64,000 nt of DNA from Burkholderia sp. Bp9143 (GCF_003853645.1 NZ_QTPO01000017.1:1-64000), one strand, 5' to 3'. Positions 33,805 to 43,854 are shown, numbered from the stretch's first letter. Made by a program: numbers and translations. The notes: generated from the letters alone by a model not told the origin.

Positions 33805-35094
33805 TCAGAAGCGATAAGCGCTGAATGGCGATAGGTCCTGTCGCGTCGGGCGGCCGGCGACGAGGTCGCCGACCAGGCGGCCGGTCGTCGCGCCGAGCGT
33901 GAGGCCGAGCTGGCCGTGGCCGAACGCCATGATCACGTTCGGCAGCCGCTTCGAGCGGTCGATCACCGGTTTCGTGTCGGGCAGGAACGGCCGATAGCCG
34001 ACGCCGTACTCGACGTGGGCGGTCTGCAATTCGGGCAGGATCCGTCGGGCCTTCTCCAGGATGATGTCCGCGCGCCGGAAGTTCGGCGCCGCATCGCGGC
34101 CCGCGAACTCGATGGTGCCGCCGATCTGCAGCCCGCGCGTCATCGGGCTGAAGCAGAAGCCGCCGTCCGCGTAGATCACGGAGTGGCGGAACTCGACGCC
34201 CGGGTCGGTCACGAGCGCCTGGTAGCCGGCGATGCCTTCGAGCGGCACGCGCACGCCGAGCTGGCCGAAGAACTGCCGCGAACCGGTGCCGGCCGCGACG
34301 ACCACATGATCGGCCGCGACGCGCTCGCCGTTCGCGAGCGTCACGCCGGTCGCGCGCCCGTCGGCCTCGTCGATGCGCGCGGCGTTCGCGCGGATGCGGC
34401 GTCCGCCCTGCGCCTCGAAGCTGGCCGTCAGCGCCGCGATGAAGCCTTCGGTATCGTTGACCGCGCGCCAGTCCGGAAACAGCAGCCCGTGCCGGAACCG
34501 GCCGGCGAGTGCCGGTTCGAGATCACCGATCTCTGCGGCCGTCAGCCGCTGCGAGGCGAAGCCGAGCGACTGCCGCAGCTCGAGATGCGGCTGCTCGTGC
34601 GCGATGCCGGCCGGATCGTCGAACACCTCGAGCACCGGGCGCTGGCCGAGCAGCGCGCGGTCGCCGCACGCATCGAGCAGCGGCGCATAGTCGGGATAGA
34701 CCTCGTGCGTCAGCGTGGCCATCGCCTGCGCGATCGCCACGATTTTCGCGTGGCGGGCCGACGCGACGAACCGGAAGAACCACGGCAGGATGCCGGGCAG
34801 CGCGCCGGGCCGCAGCGCGAGCGGCCCCTTCTGGTCCAGCAGCCAGCGCGGCACCTTCATCAGGATGCCGGGCTTCGACAGCGGAATGACCTCGCTGACC
34901 GCCATCTGACCGCAGCTCCATTTTGCGGTGCTGTCGCCCGGGGCGGCCGGATCGATCAGCGTGACGGCGCGGCCGTCGCGCTGCAGATAGAGCGCGCAGC
35001 ACACGCCGACGATCCCGCCGCCGATCACGACGGCCGTTTCCTCGCGTGCGGTGCCCGGCGAAGCGGGCGCGTGTTGTCGCGGAATCGCGTTCAA
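33805..35094 (-). CDS. FAD-dependent D-amino acid dehydrogenase (hydroxyproline oxidising)
   Basis: This is a 429-residue DadA-like flavoprotein. The N-terminal [20 protein letters not shown] is the FAD Rossmann motif, and the C-terminal [21 protein letters not shown] is the family tail. In this pathway it oxidises cis-4-hydroxy-D-proline to 1-pyrroline-4-hydroxy-2-carboxylate. The start is TTG 35094, which overlaps the epimerase stop (AATTGA) and has AGGAG 8 bp ahead; no ATG or GTG in frame fits. Electrons probably go to the quinone pool. Confidence 0.85.
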   Translation of the reverse strand: MNAIPRQHAPASPGTAREETAVVIGGGIVGVCCALYLQRDGRAVTLIDPAAPGDSTAKWSCGQMAVSEVIPLSKPGILMKVPRWLLDQKGPLALRPGALPGILPWFFRFVASARHAKIVAIAQAMATLTHEVYPDYAPLLDACGDRALLGQRPVLEVFDDPAGIAHEQPHLELRQSLGFASQRLTAAEIGDLEPALAGRFRHGLLFPDWRAVNDTEGFIAALTASFEAQGGRRIRANAARIDEADGRATGVTLANGERVAADHVVVAAGTGSRQFFGQLGVRVPLEGIAGYQALVTDPGVEFRHSVIYADGGFCFSPMTRGLQIGGTIEFAGRDAAPNFRRADIILEKARRILPELQTAHVEYGVGYRPFLPDTKPVIDRSKRLPNVIMAFGHGQLGLTLGATTGRLVGDLVAGRPTRQDLSPFSAYRF

Positions 35095-36107
35095 TTGACG
35101 AACTCCTGAAGGCTGAAGCCGTGCGCGTACGGCTGGGACGAATCGACACGATACTGCGCGCGCCCGGTCACCCATGCGCGTCCTTCGATACTCGGCCGCA
35201 CCGCGTCGAGCCCGCTGTCGAGGCGCGCGACCGATTCCACGCGGCCGATGAAGCGGCTGCCGATCAGGCTCTCGTGGCAATACGCGTCGCCGGCCTGCAG
35301 CCAGCCGCGCGCGAAGCGCTGCGCGACGCGTGCCGAGCTGCCGGTGCCGCACGGCGAACGGTCGACGAGGCTGTCGCCGGCGATCACCACCGCGCGCCCG
35401 TGCGCATCGTCCGCGATCGGCTTGCCCGTCCACATGCAATGGCGTACGCCGCGAATCGCCGGATGGTCGGGGTGCACGACGTCGAGCGCAGCGTTGACCG
35501 CGCGCTGCACGTCGCGGCCCCAGGCCAGCAGCTCGTCCGGCGTGAAGTGCTCGCAGCCGGGGAAGTTCGGCTGAACCTCGACGATCGGATAGAAGTTGCC
35601 GCCGTACGCGATATCGACGGCCAGCCTGCCGAGCGCGGGAATCCCGATCTCGACGTCGCGCGCGAGCAGGAAGCTCGGCACATTGGTGAAGCGCACCGAC
35701 GTCACGCGAGCGCCGTCCATCTCGTAGCGCGCGACGATCTGCCCGGCCGGCACGTCGACCGTGACCGTGCCCGGCTGCTTCGGCACGACGAGGCGCTCCT
35801 CGATCGCGAACGCGATCGAGCCGATCGTCGCGTGGCCGCACATCGGCAGGCAGCCCGACGTCTCGATGAACAGCAGGCTGAAATCGGCGTTGTCGCTGAC
35901 CGGCGGATAGAAGATCGTGCCCGACATGTGCGCATGGCCGCGCGGCTCCAGCATCAGCGCGCGGCGCACCCAGTCGTGATGGGCGACGAAGTCCTCGCGG
36001 CGCGCGTTCATCGTCGCGCCCTGCAACGCCGGCGCGCCGTCGATCACCATGCGCACCGGCATGCCTTCGGTGTGGCCTTCGATGCAGGTAAAGCTGTGAA
36101 TCGTCAT
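35091..36107 (-). CDS. 4-hydroxyproline 2-epimerase (Cys/Cys type)
   Basis: This is a 338-residue proline racemase family enzyme with both catalytic Cys: Cys90 in [10 protein letters not shown] and Cys253 in DRSPCGTG. It should interconvert trans-4-hydroxy-L-proline and cis-4-hydroxy-D-proline, the entry step. The start is ATG 36107 ([15 protein letters not shown]); the open frame upstream lacks a site. Its stop overlaps the oxidase start by 3 bp. It is the only one of the three paralogues here with the canonical active site. Confidence 0.88.
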   Translation of the reverse strand: MTIHSFTCIEGHTEGMPVRMVIDGAPALQGATMNARREDFVAHHDWVRRALMLEPRGHAHMSGTIFYPPVSDNADFSLLFIETSGCLPMCGHATIGSIAFAIEERLVVPKQPGTVTVDVPAGQIVARYEMDGARVTSVRFTNVPSFLLARDVEIGIPALGRLAVDIAYGGNFYPIVEVQPNFPGCEHFTPDELLAWGRDVQRAVNAALDVVHPDHPAIRGVRHCMWTGKPIADDAHGRAVVIAGDSLVDRSPCGTGSSARVAQRFARGWLQAGDAYCHESLIGSRFIGRVESVARLDSGLDAVRPSIEGRAWVTGRAQYRVDSSQPYAHGFSLQEFVN

Positions 36108-36170
36108 GTAGAGGTTCCTCGGTCGGCGTACCGGCACCGATTGGCGCCGGTACGGATGCGCATGACGCCC

Positions 36171-37049
36171 TTACGCCTGCGACGCCTCGAAGATCGCGCG
36201 GAACTCGGCCTTTTCGTCGTCCGTCAGCGGCTGCAGCGGCATGCGCGCGTTGCCGACCTCGAAGCCGGCGAGTTCGCAGCCGTACTTCACCTTCTGGATG
36301 AACTTGCCCGACTCCATGCTCGCCATCACCGGGAACAGCGAACGCATCACATTCTGCGCGCCCGCAATGTCGCCTGCCGAGAATTTATCGTAGAAGCTCA
36401 CGACCTGTTTCGCGAAGCAGTTTGCCGGCCCGCAGATCCAGCTCGTCGCGCCCCACAGGAAGAAGTCGAGCGCCTGGTCGTCGGAGCCGCACGACAGCTG
36501 GTAGTGATCGCGGTACTTGCCGCCGATCTCGATCGCGCGCAGCAGGTTGCCGCTGCTTTCCTTGATGCCGATCACGCGCGGATGATCCTTGAACGCGTCG
36601 AGCACGCCGAAGCCGACCTCGACGTTCGTGCGCACCGGATAGTTGTACAGGATCACGTTCACGTCGGTCACCGCGGCGAGAATCGCGTCGTAGTGCCCGA
36701 TCAGTTCGTCCTGCGACGGCAGCGCGTAGTACGGCGGCGCGATCAGGATGTTCGTGTAGCCGGCGTCTCGCGCCTGGCGGACCTGCTCGATCACCTCGCG
36801 CGTCGACGAGCCGTTCGCGCCGGCGATCAGCGTGCCGCGGTTGCCAACCACTTCGCGCACCGTCTTCATCACCGCGCGGCGCTCGTCGTTCGTGAGCGCG
36901 TAGTACTCGCCGGTCGACCCCAGCGGCACGAAGCCGCTGACGCCCGCGGCGAGCTGGAATTCGAGGATCGACGCGAGCGTGTCGTGATCGACCGCGCCCG
37001 ATGCATCGAACGGCGTGACGAGGGCGGGCAGAATGCCTTTCAGTTGCAT
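36171..37049 (-). CDS. 1-pyrroline-4-hydroxy-2-carboxylate deaminase-like (DHDPS family)
   Basis: This is a 292-residue DHDPS/NAL superfamily TIM barrel. PLGSTGEYYALTNDER is the substrate carboxylate site, YNYPVRTNV has the catalytic Tyr, and GIKESSGN has the Schiff-base Lys. In hydroxyproline loci this family member deaminates and dehydrates 1-pyrroline-4-hydroxy-2-carboxylate to 2-oxoglutarate semialdehyde. It lies between the transporter and epimerase genes, which fits that role better than DapA. The lyase at 14344 is a distant relative with a different active-site entrance. Confidence 0.85.
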   Translation of the reverse strand: MQLKGILPALVTPFDASGAVDHDTLASILEFQLAAGVSGFVPLGSTGEYYALTNDERRAVMKTVREVVGNRGTLIAGANGSSTREVIEQVRQARDAGYTNILIAPPYYALPSQDELIGHYDAILAAVTDVNVILYNYPVRTNVEVGFGVLDAFKDHPRVIGIKESSGNLLRAIEIGGKYRDHYQLSCGSDDQALDFFLWGATSWICGPANCFAKQVVSFYDKFSAGDIAGAQNVMRSLFPVMASMESGKFIQKVKYGCELAGFEVGNARMPLQPLTDDEKAEFRAIFEASQA

Positions 37050-37083
37050 GAGATTTCTCCGGCTTGGGTGAGAGCGTTGCGAG

Positions 37084-37749
37084 TTAATAGGCATAGCGCC
37101 TGAGCATCCTGGACTCCACTACGCCGACTAGGCGGGTCAGCGGAAAGGCGACGAGGAAATAGATGACGGCGACGGTCGTCAGGAACTCGACGGGCCGCGC
37201 GGTGCTGTTCGACACGTTCTGGCCGACGAACATCAGGTCGGCGATCCCCACCGACGAAATGAGCGCGCTTTCCTTGAACAGGCTCACGATGTTCGACAGC
37301 AGCGGCGGAATCGCGCGCAGCAGCGCCTGCGGAAAGATCACGTAGACGATCTTCACGTGCGGCGACAGGCTGAGCGCGATGCACGCGTCGTGCTGCTCGC
37401 CGGCGATCGACTTCAGCGAGCCGCGAAACGTCTCGCTCGTGATCGCGGCCATGTACAGCGTGAGCGAGATCAGCACCGACAGGTACGGCGGGATCGGCAG
37501 CCGCAGCACGACCGGGAAGCAGAAGAACACCCAGAACAGCTGGATCAGCAGCGGCGTGCCGCGGAAGAATTCGACGAACGCGGCGACCGGCCCGCGCAGC
37601 CAGCGCGACGGCGACATCCGCAAGAGGCTCAGCACGAAGCCGAGCAGGCTGCCGACGAGCGCGCACGTGACGGTGAACGCAAGCGTCAGCCCGAGGCCTT
37701 TCGCGAGCACGAGCCAGTACGGCCAGACGACGGCAAAATCGAGATTCAC
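37084..37749 (-). CDS. ABC transporter permease (polar amino acid type)
   Basis: This is a 221-residue inner-membrane permease of the HisM/GlnP family. Its EAA-loop is EQHDACIALSLSPHVKIVYVIFPQALLRAIPP. The start is GTG 37749 with GAGGAG 6 bp ahead, overlapping the other permease's stop region. With the paired permease, ATPase and binding protein it forms an importer, probably for hydroxyproline. Confidence 0.87.
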   Translation of the reverse strand: MNLDFAVVWPYWLVLAKGLGLTLAFTVTCALVGSLLGFVLSLLRMSPSRWLRGPVAAFVEFFRGTPLLIQLFWVFFCFPVVLRLPIPPYLSVLISLTLYMAAITSETFRGSLKSIAGEQHDACIALSLSPHVKIVYVIFPQALLRAIPPLLSNIVSLFKESALISSVGIADLMFVGQNVSNSTARPVEFLTTVAVIYFLVAFPLTRLVGVVESRMLRRYAY

Positions 37750-37759
37750 GACGGGCTCC

Positions 37760-38431
37760 TCAGCGCTGGACGGCGACGTCCTGGCGGCGCTCGATGACAT
37801 GGACGAGTTTCGCGATCGGCAGCGACAGCGCGAAATACACGAGCGCGACGACCGAATAGGTTTCGAGCGGCCGGTACGCTTCGGTCGCGATGCTTTTCGC
37901 GACGTACATCAGGTCGGCCACCGCGACGATCGCCACCAGCGCGCTTTGCTGCAGGCTGCCGATGCCGTTCGTCAGCAGCACGGGCATCGCGCCGCGCAAC
38001 GCCTGCGGCAGCACGACGAAGATCGTGCGCTGCCACGGCCGCAGGCCGAGCGCCACCGCCGCGTCGAGATGCTCCTTCGGCACCGCCTGCACGCCCGCGC
38101 GGTAGGCCTCCGCGTTGAACGCGGTCAGGTTCAGGCCGAGCGCGAGCACGCCCATCACGATCGGGTCGATGAACACGTCGACCATCATCGGGATGCAGTA
38201 GAAGAACCAGATGATCTGCAGCAGCGCCGGCGTGCAACGGAAGAATTCGATGAAGAGTTGGGCCGGCCAGCGCACGATCGCCCAACGGCTCATCGCGAGC
38301 AGGCACAGCATGAAGCCGAGCACGAGGCCCATCGCGTTCGCGGCCACGGCCAGCACGACGGTGACCTTCAGTCCGTCGAGCAGCGCGCCGAGGCTGCCGG
38401 CGAGGAAGCCGAAATCGAAGTGGTAGTTCAT
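37760..38431 (-). CDS. ABC transporter permease (polar amino acid type)
   Basis: This is a 223-residue permease of the same family as the next gene. The EAA-loop is KEHLDAAVALGLRPWQRTIFVVLPQALRGAMP. About five helices are predicted. ATG 38431 (MNYHFDFGFLAG) lies 10 bp after the ATPase stop. It forms a heterodimer channel with the 37084-37749 product. Confidence 0.88.
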   Translation of the reverse strand: MNYHFDFGFLAGSLGALLDGLKVTVVLAVAANAMGLVLGFMLCLLAMSRWAIVRWPAQLFIEFFRCTPALLQIIWFFYCIPMMVDVFIDPIVMGVLALGLNLTAFNAEAYRAGVQAVPKEHLDAAVALGLRPWQRTIFVVLPQALRGAMPVLLTNGIGSLQQSALVAIVAVADLMYVAKSIATEAYRPLETYSVVALVYFALSLPIAKLVHVIERRQDVAVQR

Positions 38432-38441
38432 GGCGTCGGCC

Positions 38442-39281
38442 TCAGTCGAGATGCAGGACTTTCTCGAGGAATTCCCGCGTGCGCGCTTCCTTCGGACACT
38501 TGAAGATCTGGTCCGGCGCGCCTTCCTCGACGATCTTGCCGTTCGCGCAGAACACGACGCGCGTCGCGATGTCCCGCGCGAAGTGCATGTCGTGCGTGAC
38601 GATGATCATCGCCATCTTCTGCTCGGCGAGCTGCAGCATCACGTTCTGGACTTCGACGACCATCTCCGGATCGAGCGCGGACGTCACTTCGTCGAACAGC
38701 ATCAGCTTCGGTTCGAGCATCAGCGCGCGGGCGATCGCCACGCGCTGCTTCTGGCCGCCGGAAAGCTGGCTCGGATATGCATGCAGCTTGCTTTCGAGGC
38801 CGAGGCGCGCGAGATACATGCGTGCACGCTCGGTCGCGTCCGCCTTCGACAGCCCGCCGACGCGCACCGGCGCGAGAATCAGGTTGCCGAGCACCGACAG
38901 GTGCGGAAACAGCGTGTAGTGCTGGAACACCATGCCGACCTGCTTCTGCAGCTTCGCGTCGATGCGCCACCCGCCGCGCGCATCGCCGCCGCGGATGTAC
39001 GACGCGCCCTGGAACGCGATCTCGCCGCGCTGAATGCCTTCGAGGCCCATCATCACGCGCAGCAGCGAGCTCTTGCCGCTGCCGCTCGGGCCGATGATCA
39101 CGAGCCGGTCGTCGGCGCGCATGTCGAGGCTCATGCCGTCCATCACGACGAGGTTCGGACCGTACGCCTTGTGCACGTCGCGCAGCCGCACGAAATCGCC
39201 GTCGGGCGCGGACGCGGCGAAGTGCGTGGTCGAAAGGGGATGCATGGCCGACCTGACGGCCGTCGTTTGTGGCGACAACAT
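38442..39281 (-). CDS. ABC transporter ATP-binding protein (polar amino acid type)
   Basis: This is a 279-residue ATPase. Walker A is GPSGSGKSS, the Q-loop is MVFQHYTLFPH, the signature is LSGGQKQR, Walker B is LMLFDEVTSALD and the switch His is in VTHDMHF. ATG 39281 has GGAGAG about 6 bp ahead; a second ATG at 39245 would give a shorter N-terminus typical of GlnQ. The first 35 residues are not conserved in the family, so the start is moderately certain. Confidence 0.88.
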   Translation of the reverse strand: MLSPQTTAVRSAMHPLSTTHFAASAPDGDFVRLRDVHKAYGPNLVVMDGMSLDMRADDRLVIIGPSGSGKSSLLRVMMGLEGIQRGEIAFQGASYIRGGDARGGWRIDAKLQKQVGMVFQHYTLFPHLSVLGNLILAPVRVGGLSKADATERARMYLARLGLESKLHAYPSQLSGGQKQRVAIARALMLEPKLMLFDEVTSALDPEMVVEVQNVMLQLAEQKMAMIIVTHDMHFARDIATRVVFCANGKIVEEGAPDQIFKCPKEARTREFLEKVLHLD

Positions 39282-39380
39282 GACAGTCTCTCCAGCGGCG
39301 CCCGACGTCGGCGCGCAAAGTGCGAATCGGAAAATCGGCGCCCGGCGTCGGTTCGCCGGGCTCGTTCGTGCGACCGGTGC

Positions 39381-40214
39381 TTACTTGCCCGGGGCCAGCA
39401 TGGCCTGTACGGAGGTCTTGATGAGACGGTTCACCGCGCCCGACTTGACCTGCTGCGAGAGGTAGTCGTTGAGGACGTCGAGGTCGGCCTCGGGCGTGTC
39501 CTTGCGCAGGCCGAACGCCACTTCCTGCTGCGCGAGCGCCGGCGCGGGGTTGAAGCTGGCCGCCCAGTCCGGGTGCGCTTCCGTCAGCAGCATGTTGGTG
39601 ATGTTCGCGTCGGCGAGCAGGTCGGCGCGCTTCGAGATCAGCGACAGGCGTGTCTCGTCGTTGCCCGGCAGCCGCATGATCCGCGCCTGTTTCAGTTCGG
39701 CCGAGATCGCCTTGTCCTGCGACGTGCCGGACATCACGGCGATCGTCACGTTCGGCTTGTCGATGTCGGCGAGCGAGCGCAGGTTCTTCGCGATCTTCGG
39801 GTTGTTCTTGTTGTAGACGAACGAGACGTTGTAGTCGGTCGCCGGCGCGGAGAACGCGACGGCCTTTTCACGCTCGGGCGTGTCGTTCAGCGCGAGCGAC
39901 AGGTCCCATTTGTCCGATTGCAGGCCGGCCACGATGTTGTCCCAGCTCGTGTCGACGAATTCCACCTTCACCTTCAGCACGTTCTGCCCGAAGTCGCGGC
40001 ACAGATCCGAGAAGAAGCCGCTGTAGGCACCCGTCTTCGGGTCACGCATCACGTACGGCGGCGCGACCGCGGCGCCGCAGCGCAGGACGCCGGCCTTCTT
40101 CACGGCGCCCCAGGCGTCGGGCCCGGCGGCGTGGGACGGGGCGGCCGCGACCAGCGATGCCGCTGCCACGGTGCACGCGGCGATTTGACGGGTGAAACGA
40201 GACAGTCGATTCAT
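39381..40214 (-). CDS. periplasmic amino acid-binding protein
   Basis: This is a 277-residue solute-binding protein (SBP_bac_3). Residues 1-29 are a signal peptide (MNRLSRFTRQIAACTVAAAS, then SHAAG). The mature part has ALNDTPEREKAVAFS and AVMSGTSQDKA, typical ligand-lobe motifs. It is the first gene of the hydroxyproline locus, and its promoter carries the TGTGTG repeats. ATG 40214 is preferred over upstream in-frame starts, which would add a non-signal extension. Confidence 0.87.
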   Translation of the reverse strand: MNRLSRFTRQIAACTVAAASLVAAAPSHAAGPDAWGAVKKAGVLRCGAAVAPPYVMRDPKTGAYSGFFSDLCRDFGQNVLKVKVEFVDTSWDNIVAGLQSDKWDLSLALNDTPEREKAVAFSAPATDYNVSFVYNKNNPKIAKNLRSLADIDKPNVTIAVMSGTSQDKAISAELKQARIMRLPGNDETRLSLISKRADLLADANITNMLLTEAHPDWAASFNPAPALAQQEVAFGLRKDTPEADLDVLNDYLSQQVKSGAVNRLIKTSVQAMLAPGK

Positions 40215-40607
40215 GGTGACCTCACTTGAGATGGGTAAACCCGTATGCCTGCTGCTTTCTACACACATCAGTGTGTGTTTTGTTGTGTGCAGCGTTGTGT
40301 GCATATTAGGAGGGCAAAAATCGGTGTGTCAACGAGAAATTGCGCTGTGGGGTGGTCGGGTTTTCCCGAGGCGCGCGCGGGGCGCGGCGCGGGAAAGCGA
40401 ACGGAGAAGGGCTGTACGACACGGGGCCGGGGCGGCCGCGCGAAGTCGGGGACAGGAAAGATCAGGGGATTGCAGCGATCGCTTCAACGGGGGCGCGCGA
40501 ATGCCGATGCGTGCGGGTGTGCTGCGGGGAGAGAATGGGCTGCTAAGTGGTTGCAAGCGCAACCGTATGACGGAACGGGCGAGCATGGTGTCGCCGCGCC
40601 GTCGGTC
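40215..40607. other. intergenic region upstream of the hydroxyproline operon
   Basis: Apart from the TGTGTG repeats nearest the operon (40260-40303), I see no gene. Small open frames here lack ribosome sites and protein-like composition. It is also downstream of polB; no clear terminator is visible. Confidence 0.5.
40260..40303. promoter_or_regulatory. candidate GntR operator repeats
   Basis: ACACACA-tca-(G)TGTGTGT at 40261-40278 is an inverted repeat. TTGTGTGCA is then repeated at 40283-40291 and 40295-40303, 12 bp apart. The block is 45-90 bp upstream of the binding-protein start. FadR/GntR-type regulators often bind short palindromes with GT/AC half-sites, so the GntR protein at 29369 is the likely ligand. 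Confidence 0.55.
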
Positions 40608-42974
40608 TCAGAACAATTGTCCTTGCCCCGAGATCACGCGTTCGAAATCGTCGCGCAGGAACGGCAGGATCGCGTCGGCGACCGGCTGCAGCTGGCGGCT
40701 CACGTAGAACGCGTAGTCGATCGGCGAGCGCATCGTCTCGAGCGGTTCCGGGCCGGCCGTCGTCATCACGTAGCTGATCCAGCCGCCGCGCTGGTACTGC
40801 AGTGGCCGGCCGCGCGCCTGGTTGAATTCGTCGGCGATCCGCGCGGCACGCACGTGCGGCGGCACGTTGCGCTGATATTCGCTCAGCGGCCGGCGCACGC
40901 GCTTGCGATAGATCAGTTGCGCGTCGTATTCGCCGGCGAGCGTGCGCCGCACGTAGTCGCGAATGAAGTCCTGGTACGGCTCGCGCTTGAACACGCGCCG
41001 ATAGAGTTCGCGCTGGAATGCCTGCGCGAGCGGCGTCCAGTCGGTGCGCACCGTTTCGAGCCCCTTGAACACGAGGTCCTCGCCGCCGTTCGCCGCGCGC
41101 GCGAGGCCTGCATAGCGCTTCTTGCTGCCTTCCTCCGCGCCGCGCACGGTCGGCATCAGGAAGCGACGGTAATGCCGCTCGTACTGCAGCTCAAGCGCGC
41201 TTTCGAGCCCGAAGCGATCGCGCAGGTGCGTCTGCCACCAACGGTTCACGTGCTCGACGAGCGCGCGGCCCTTGGCGGCTGCTGCGTCGTCGTCGTGCTC
41301 GCGCCCGAGCCACACGAAGGTCGAATCGGTATCGCCATAGATGACTTCGTAGCCCTGCGCCTCGATCAGCTCGCGCGTGCGATGCATGATCTCGTGGCCG
41401 CGCATCGTGATCGACGACGCAAGGCGCGGATCGAAGAACCGGCAGCCGGTCGAGCCGAGCACGCCGTAGAACGAATTCATGATGATCTTCAGCGCCTGCG
41501 ACAGCGGCGCGTTGCGCTGGCGTTTCGCTTCGTCGCGGCCTTCCGACACGCGCCGCACGATGTCGGGCAGGCAATGCGCGGTGCGCGAGAAGCGCGCGCC
41601 GAGAAAGCCGGGCACCGACGTGTCGTCGCCCGGATGCGCGAGCCCTTCGATCAATCCGGCCGGATCGATCAGGAACGTGCGGATGATCGACGGATACAGG
41701 CTCTTGTAGTCGAACACGAGCACCGAGTCGTACAGGCCGGGGCGCGAATCCATCACGAAGCCGCCCGGGCTGTTCTGTCCGGTCACGTCGCCGAGGTTCG
41801 GCGCGACGTAGCCGAGCCGGTGCATGCGCGGCAGGTACAGGTGCGTGAACGCGGCGACCGAGCCGCCGGTGCGATCGGCCGCGAGGCCCGTGACGGTCGC
41901 GCGTTCGAGCGCGAAGGACAGCAGGTCGGCCTTGTCGAAGATGCGCGTGACGAGTTCGCAGTCCTTCAGGTTGTAGTGCGCGAGTGCGGGCTTGTCGTGA
42001 TCGAAGCGGCGCTGGATCTCGTCCATCCGCTGATACGGATTGTCGATCGACTTGCCTTCGCCGAGCAGCGACTGCGACACGTATTCGAGGCTGAACGACG
42101 GGAACGTCCACGTCGCCGATTTCAGCATGTCGATGCCGTCGAGGATCAGGCGGCCGGCCGCACCGGCGAAGAAGTGGTCGGGCTGCTGGCCGTGCGCGCG
42201 CCACTCGAGCACGCTGCCGCCGCGCCCGAGCTTCAGCGGCACGCCGTACTGTTCCGCGTGCGCATGCAGGATGCGCAGGTCGAACTGCACGAGGTTCCAG
42301 CCGATCACCGCATCGGGATCGTGCTCGGCGAACCAGTCGTTGAGCCGGGCGAGCATCTCGGGCCGGCCGTCGCAGTAGTCGAGGCGGAAGTCGACGGCCG
42401 GCGCGTCGCCGTTCGGCGGGCCGAGCATGTAGACCTGCCGCTGTCCGCAGCCTTCGAGCGCGATCGAATACAGCTCACCGTGGACGCTCGTCTCGATGTC
42501 GAGCGACACGCAATGCAGTGTCGGACGATAGCCGGTCGCGGGTTTCAGTTCGCCGTCGGTCAGCGTGCCGTCGCGGCCGGCCGTGCCGCGAAACTGCACG
42601 GGCGCCGTGATGAAGCGCTCCATCGTGTAGCGGTCGGGCGGCTGCACGTCGGCTTCGTACACGTCGACGCCGGCCGCGGCGAGGCGTTTCTGGAGTCCGG
42701 ACAGATGGCGGTAGCGGCGGCAGTAGAGGCCGGCGACCGCGCGCTGACGGAAGTCGCGCAGCGCGAGCGGGCGCAGTTCGGCATCGCGCTCGCCGGCCAG
42801 CGTGCGTTCCGCGAGCGCCTGCTGCTCGGCCGGCACGAACGCGACGGCTTCCTGCGGGCGCAGCCGCACGCGGCGCGGACCGTGTTCGGTTGCCAGCCAG
42901 AACTCGATCTCGATGCCGGATGCGGTGTCCCGCCAGTGGCGGGTGAGGATGAAACCCTGCTCGAACGCCGTCAA
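40608..42974 (-). CDS. polB: DNA polymerase II
   Basis: This is a 788-residue family B polymerase (E. coli Pol II is 783). The 3'-5' exonuclease has SLDIETS near residue 155, [10 protein letters not shown] and YNLKDCELV. The polymerase has [10 protein letters not shown] near 418, NSFYGVLGS and YGDTDS near 544, with KKRY further on. All catalytic acids are present, so it should be active in replication restart and lesion bypass. There is no visible LexA box in the 200 bp upstream, but I did not search exhaustively. Confidence 0.95.
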   Translation of the reverse strand: MTAFEQGFILTRHWRDTASGIEIEFWLATEHGPRRVRLRPQEAVAFVPAEQQALAERTLAGERDAELRPLALRDFRQRAVAGLYCRRYRHLSGLQKRLAAAGVDVYEADVQPPDRYTMERFITAPVQFRGTAGRDGTLTDGELKPATGYRPTLHCVSLDIETSVHGELYSIALEGCGQRQVYMLGPPNGDAPAVDFRLDYCDGRPEMLARLNDWFAEHDPDAVIGWNLVQFDLRILHAHAEQYGVPLKLGRGGSVLEWRAHGQQPDHFFAGAAGRLILDGIDMLKSATWTFPSFSLEYVSQSLLGEGKSIDNPYQRMDEIQRRFDHDKPALAHYNLKDCELVTRIFDKADLLSFALERATVTGLAADRTGGSVAAFTHLYLPRMHRLGYVAPNLGDVTGQNSPGGFVMDSRPGLYDSVLVFDYKSLYPSIIRTFLIDPAGLIEGLAHPGDDTSVPGFLGARFSRTAHCLPDIVRRVSEGRDEAKRQRNAPLSQALKIIMNSFYGVLGSTGCRFFDPRLASSITMRGHEIMHRTRELIEAQGYEVIYGDTDSTFVWLGREHDDDAAAAKGRALVEHVNRWWQTHLRDRFGLESALELQYERHYRRFLMPTVRGAEEGSKKRYAGLARAANGGEDLVFKGLETVRTDWTPLAQAFQRELYRRVFKREPYQDFIRDYVRRTLAGEYDAQLIYRKRVRRPLSEYQRNVPPHVRAARIADEFNQARGRPLQYQRGGWISYVMTTAGPEPLETMRSPIDYAFYVSRQLQPVADAILPFLRDDFERVISGQGQLF

Positions 42975-43148
42975 AACGCTTGCTCGTCGTGGATGCCCAG
43001 GCGGCGGATTTTAGCGCCTCTCGCGCGGTTGCCACGCGTCGATCGGATGCGAAATGGGGGCCGAGCGAGCGGCGATGGCGCTCGACGGCTCGCACGGTGC
43101 CCCGTTCCGGTATCCGGACCGGCCGGCGATTCGTTGTCGGCGATATTG

Positions 43149-43167
43149 TTGACTGATGTGTCCATAA
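43149..43167. promoter_or_regulatory. TetR operator copy 1
   Basis: TTGACTGATGTGTCCATAA lies 17-35 bp before the tetR start. It matches the copy at 43825-43843 in 17 of 19 bases, so the repressor probably binds both and regulates itself. Confidence 0.65.
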
Positions 43168-43183
43168 TGATTATCCTGCCGTC

Positions 43184-43771
43184 ATGGTGAGACCACGTGA
43201 ATTCGATCGGGACGAAGCACTGGAGCGCGCGTTGCGCGTTTTCTGGGAGAAGGGCTATGCCGGCACGTCCACGGACGACCTGTTGAGGGCGATGAACATC
43301 GGCCGGCAGAGTCTGTACAACGCGTTCGGCGACAAGCGCAAGCTGTACGTCGAGGCGCTCGAACGCTATCAGTCGGACAGCGTGTCGGGCCATGTCGCGC
43401 GGCTGGCGGGGCCGGCATCGGCGCTGGCGGGCGTCGAGGCATTGCTGCTGGGCGTGATCGCCGGCAATGCGGAACAACGCGCGCTCGGTTGCATGGGCGT
43501 CAATTCGATTTGCGAGTTCGGCGCCGCAGATCCCGAGCTAGCCGAATTGCGCGAGAAGGCCGGCGCGTTGCTGATGAAGCGGCTCGTTGCGCGCGTGCGC
43601 GAAGGGCAGGATACGGGCGAGATCGACCGGTCGATCGATGCACGCGAAGCCGCCGGCTTCGTGCTGACGACGATGCAGGGTATCCAGCTCGGCGCGCGCG
43701 CCGGCGCACGGCAGCAGGCGTTGCGGACGACGGCCGAATTCGTGGTCGATCGGCTCCGCGCACCCGCATAG
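43184..43771 (+). CDS. TetR family repressor
   Basis: This encodes 195 residues. The N-terminal helix-turn-helix is GYAGTSTDDLLRAMNIGRQSLYNAFGDKRKLY. The C-terminal ligand domain resembles the YxaF/AcrR-like groups that sense small electrophiles or quinones (GCMGVNSICEFG contains two Cys). It is followed by a terminator and then by the SDR gene, both controlled by the same operator type. Confidence 0.88.
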   Translation: MVRPREFDRDEALERALRVFWEKGYAGTSTDDLLRAMNIGRQSLYNAFGDKRKLYVEALERYQSDSVSGHVARLAGPASALAGVEALLLGVIAGNAEQRALGCMGVNSICEFGAADPELAELREKAGALLMKRLVARVREGQDTGEIDRSIDAREAAGFVLTTMQGIQLGARAGARQQALRTTAEFVVDRLRAPA

Positions 43772-43785
43772 ACGGAAAGGCGAAC

Positions 43786-43816
43786 GCGCCGGCGCAGCGG
43801 TCGGCGCATTTTTTTG
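43786..43816 (+). terminator. Rho-independent terminator after tetR
   Basis: GCGCCG (43786-43791) and CGGCGC (43802-43807) form a stem with a 10-nt loop, followed by an eight-T stretch interrupted only by the initial A. It separates tetR from the SDR gene so each has its own promoter. Confidence 0.55.
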
Positions 43817-43824
43817 GTTTGTTT

Positions 43825-43843
43825 TTGACTGATTAGTCCATAA
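43825..43843. promoter_or_regulatory. TetR operator copy 2
   Basis: TTGACTGATTAGTCCATAA contains GACT-gatt-AGTC, a perfect 4-bp inverted repeat. It sits 12 bp before the SDR start, next to the AAGGAG ribosome site (43843-43848), where a bound repressor would block transcription. Confidence 0.65.
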
Positions 43844-43854
43844 AGGAGCGAACC

